From: Amorphochlora amoebiformis
Taxonomy: Eukaryota > Cercozoa > Chlorarachniophyceae
Assembly: GCA_054601695.1 (NCBI GenBank)
Contig: BAAHQB010000006.1
Coordinates: forward strand, 1,550,001-1,614,000
Direction: 5' to 3'
Length of the DNA stretch: 64,000 nucleotides
In this document: in pieces, positions 45,037 to 64,000 of the stretch
Layout of the letters: every line of letters begins with the position of its first letter
How positions within the stretch are numbered: position 1 is the stretch's first letter
Made by a program: the position numbers and the translations under genes
Notes under the pieces: model-generated
Databases searched by the model: none
Told to the model about the DNA's origin: nothing
Seen by the model: the letters and a program-made list of their open reading frames with translations, nothing else

Positions 45037-45298
45037 CCGGAAGATGTCTCAGAAGGCGTTCTTTTATCGGTATGTAAGCACCCAAAACCTCCTAAGCGCC
45101 GGAAAATTAAAAGAATGGTTGGCTTCTTTCCCACACATAAACGCTTACCGCAACAGCCTGGTATTTCCATCCAAAATAGGACCGAATCTTGGAATAATAT
45201 CTGGACCCCCACCCCAAAAGTGCGAAATATTCACAAATTTACTATCCAAACAGCGAGGGCACGTGAACGTCGGATCGATAGGAGTGTTGAGTGACTGA
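45017..45298 (+). CDS. Uncertain intronless reading frame, 93 aa
   Basis: ATG to TGA with ordinary amino-acid composition (LSAGKLKEWLASFPHINAYR). It is unlike the microsatellite frames but matches no family I know. It overlaps, head to head, the first 20 bases of the EndoU coding sequence and fills its presumed promoter. It may be chance, a spliced 5' UTR or a small divergent gene. Confidence 0.25.
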   Translation: MSEFTYIRKMSQKAFFYRYVSTQNLLSAGKLKEWLASFPHINAYRNSLVFPSKIGPNLGIISGPPPQKCEIFTNLLSKQRGHVNVGSIGVLSD

Positions 45299-45519
45299 AA
45301 TTCGGATGGATGTTTGAATGGTTACCTTACTTCAGTCCAGGACATTGCTTCAAAACAGGTCCCGGTTTACTTGGTTGATGCGCAATAGCAATGGAGGGTA
45401 GTCACCGATTTATTTTCGAAAAGAGGAAAGAATTTCGCAAATGTGACTCTACACGGTGTCATCATACGTTGAATGCGTGACATACACATACATCACGTAA
45501 TGTTACTTCTGTGAAATAC
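45299..45519. other. Intergenic, no gene seen
   Basis: Balanced, non-repetitive sequence between the EndoU 5' side and the tRNA gene. Nothing recognisable beyond a possible regulatory role. Confidence 0.4.
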
Positions 45520-45527
45520 AAAAAAAA
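45520..45527 (-). terminator. Pol III terminator of the tRNA gene
   Basis: Eight consecutive T on the minus strand, three bases after the tRNA discriminator. Confidence 0.85.
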
Positions 45528-45530
45528 TTA

Positions 45531-45603
45531 CGCTCACAGGTGGGCTTGAACCACCGACCTTTCGGTTAACAGCCGAGCGCTCTGCCAACTGAGCTATGCG
45601 AGC
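45531..45603 (-). tRNA. tRNA-Asn (anticodon GTT)
   Basis: 73 nt with a full cloverleaf: acceptor GCTCGCA pairs with TGTGAGC, the D stem is GCTC/GAGC, the anticodon loop is CTGTTAA (anticodon GTT), the T arm is GGTGG-TTCAAGC-CCACC, and the discriminator is G. Internal A box (TAGCTCAGTTGG, 45585-45596) and B box (GGTTCAAGCCC, 45542-45552) are intact, and a T8 terminator follows. There is no intron and no encoded CCA. The 27-43 pair is C-A, a mild irregularity at the top of the anticodon stem. It lies between two divergent protein genes. Confidence 0.95.
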
Positions 45604-45804
45604 CTCTCTTGTAGATGAAAGGTGGGATTCCAGCAACTTGCATACCCTAGTTCCCATAATCGAATTTCGCCGTTCCAAGACGAACGGTTCGACGCGTACC
45701 CCCCCACAACCATTCAATTGGAATAGTCTCTCTCCCCCCCTCATCTCCTCATTTAAAATCAGTCCTTACTTCACTTGTTTACTTTCTTCCCAACTCTATC
45801 TTGG
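45604..45804. promoter_or_regulatory. Upstream region of the WW gene and of the tRNA
   Basis: 201 bases of balanced composition with a C-run and a pyrimidine-rich stretch (45729-45748). It should carry the WW-gene promoter; no specific element is identified. Confidence 0.4.
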
Positions 45805-52122
<6,318 letters not shown>

Positions 52123-52324
52123 CATTCATACATACATGTATGCATGCATACGTTATTATATGTACATGAATATGTATTATATATGTACATATATGTGTGT
52201 ATGTATGTATATACATGTAATGTAAGCATATAATCATATAAGCATATGAGTATATGTATATCCACTTTATTCATGCAAAAAAACTTGAAGAGTACGTCAT
52301 AAATGATTAGAAAAAAAGTTTATT

Positions 52325-52363
<39 letters not shown>

Positions 52364-53051
52364 GTATACACGTGTGTGTGCAATAGATACACACATACAT
52401 ATTTGTAATGAACATTACATAAAGGTATGAATAAAGAAGGAAAAAAATGTAATCACACAATCGTTTCCCGTTACACATCTCTTCCAGTCTCGAACGTACT
52501 AGCACTAGTACCGTAATTCTACTTCGCTAACATGTCATCTTATCTATTCTCTTAGCCATGTTTTCTAGTCATAGTAATAACTAGAATTCAAGCCCCCTCA
52601 GGGCACGGTTAACATGTACACAGGGCCGCCCCCTCCGTTGAACCGAGTACTATTTCCTAGATATGCGGATTTCACAATGTGTCGTTGTCACAAGTTCCAG
52701 AAATCATTACCCGTTGTTTAGTATTTATTTGAACGTTTGATATGTACCATCCAGTAGTTGTCTAGCTAGATTCGTTAACTTCTGGAAGTCACAATTAATT
52801 CACTACTAATAGAATATATGATAATGCTGAACTAACGAATGATTCTAGATACTCTAGACTAGAGCTAGTGGAGGTATGCTAGTGACCTATGTACACTAGG
52901 TATAATAAAAATAGACTTTAAGAGACTGTAAAAAACTTCATGATGTAGCCTAAATTTGCTGAATTAATGATCTAGATGATATTCAAGTAGCCCCATTGAT
53001 CGCGATAATTGGCAATCCAAGTTTATTTACAATTGGCAATAGTAGAACTCA
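52123..53051. other. Convergent intergenic spacer with CTAG-rich half
   Basis: 52123-52480 is AT-rich and partly microsatellite. 52490-53051 is microsatellite-free with about fourteen CTAG sites. It separates the stop codons of the WW gene (+) and the TsaD-like gene (-). No exon seen. Confidence 0.7.
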
Positions 53052-63842
<10,791 letters not shown>

Positions 63843-63896
63843 CTATATTATTATTATTATTATTATATACATATATATATATATATATATGTGTAC

Positions 63897-63928
<32 letters not shown>

Positions 63929-64000
63929 CTGTATATTATATGTATATTTAAGGTATTCACATATTTATACATACAAGTGTAGCATATATATATATATATA
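63843..64000. other. Intron of the TsaD-like gene, runs off the window
   Basis: (TTA)n short run and (AT)n; no exon seen. The upstream exon with the start codon and presumptive targeting peptide must lie to the right. Confidence 0.6.

Overview
The window is nuclear DNA from an intron-rich eukaryote, most likely a microbial one such as an alga or other protist; I cannot name the lineage. Three things show this: genes split into many short exons with GT-AG introns, a Pol III-type tRNA gene, and eukaryotic protein families (mitotic cyclin, XendoU-type EndoU, organellar TsaD/Qri7, WW domain). Most bases are introns filled with (AT)n and related microsatellites. I estimate only about 13% is coding. 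Most long Tyr/Ile, Ser/Leu or Arg/Glu reading frames here are translated microsatellite and are not listed.

I built the gene models by hand from splice sites. I required that reading phase be kept across every junction, that the joined coding length be a multiple of three, and, where a family was recognisable, that the motifs fall in order. Layout, left to right: last exon of a (+) gene (216-290); unrecognised (-) gene A of 21 exons (655-14696, about 716 aa); (-) A/B-type cyclin of 4 exons (15740-17119); unrecognised (+) gene B of 26 exons (17742-34277, about 578 aa); (-) EndoU-family endoribonuclease of 20 exons (34684-45036, about 401 aa); (-) tRNA-Asn(GTT) at 45531-45603; (+) WW-domain gene of 12 exons (45805-52122, about 234 aa); and a (-) Qri7/OSGEPL1-type t6A synthase, 19 exons visible (53052-63842), whose 5' end lies beyond the right edge.

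The genes do not form a pathway or operon. The recurring structure is spatial. Each of the three convergent gene junctions (290/655, 34277/34684, 52122/53052) carries a microsatellite-free stretch unusually rich in the tetranucleotide CTAG. Introns carry interstitial TTAGGG/CCCTAA arrays, CT and GA tracts, two related solo-LTR-like insertions, and several local duplications that copy exon ends or exon pieces into the neighbouring intron.

Weak points: first exons of genes A, B and the cyclin; one GC donor and a few non-consensus donors; a probable missing micro-exon in the TsaD-like gene; and all micro-exons under about 30 bases. Transcript data would settle these.
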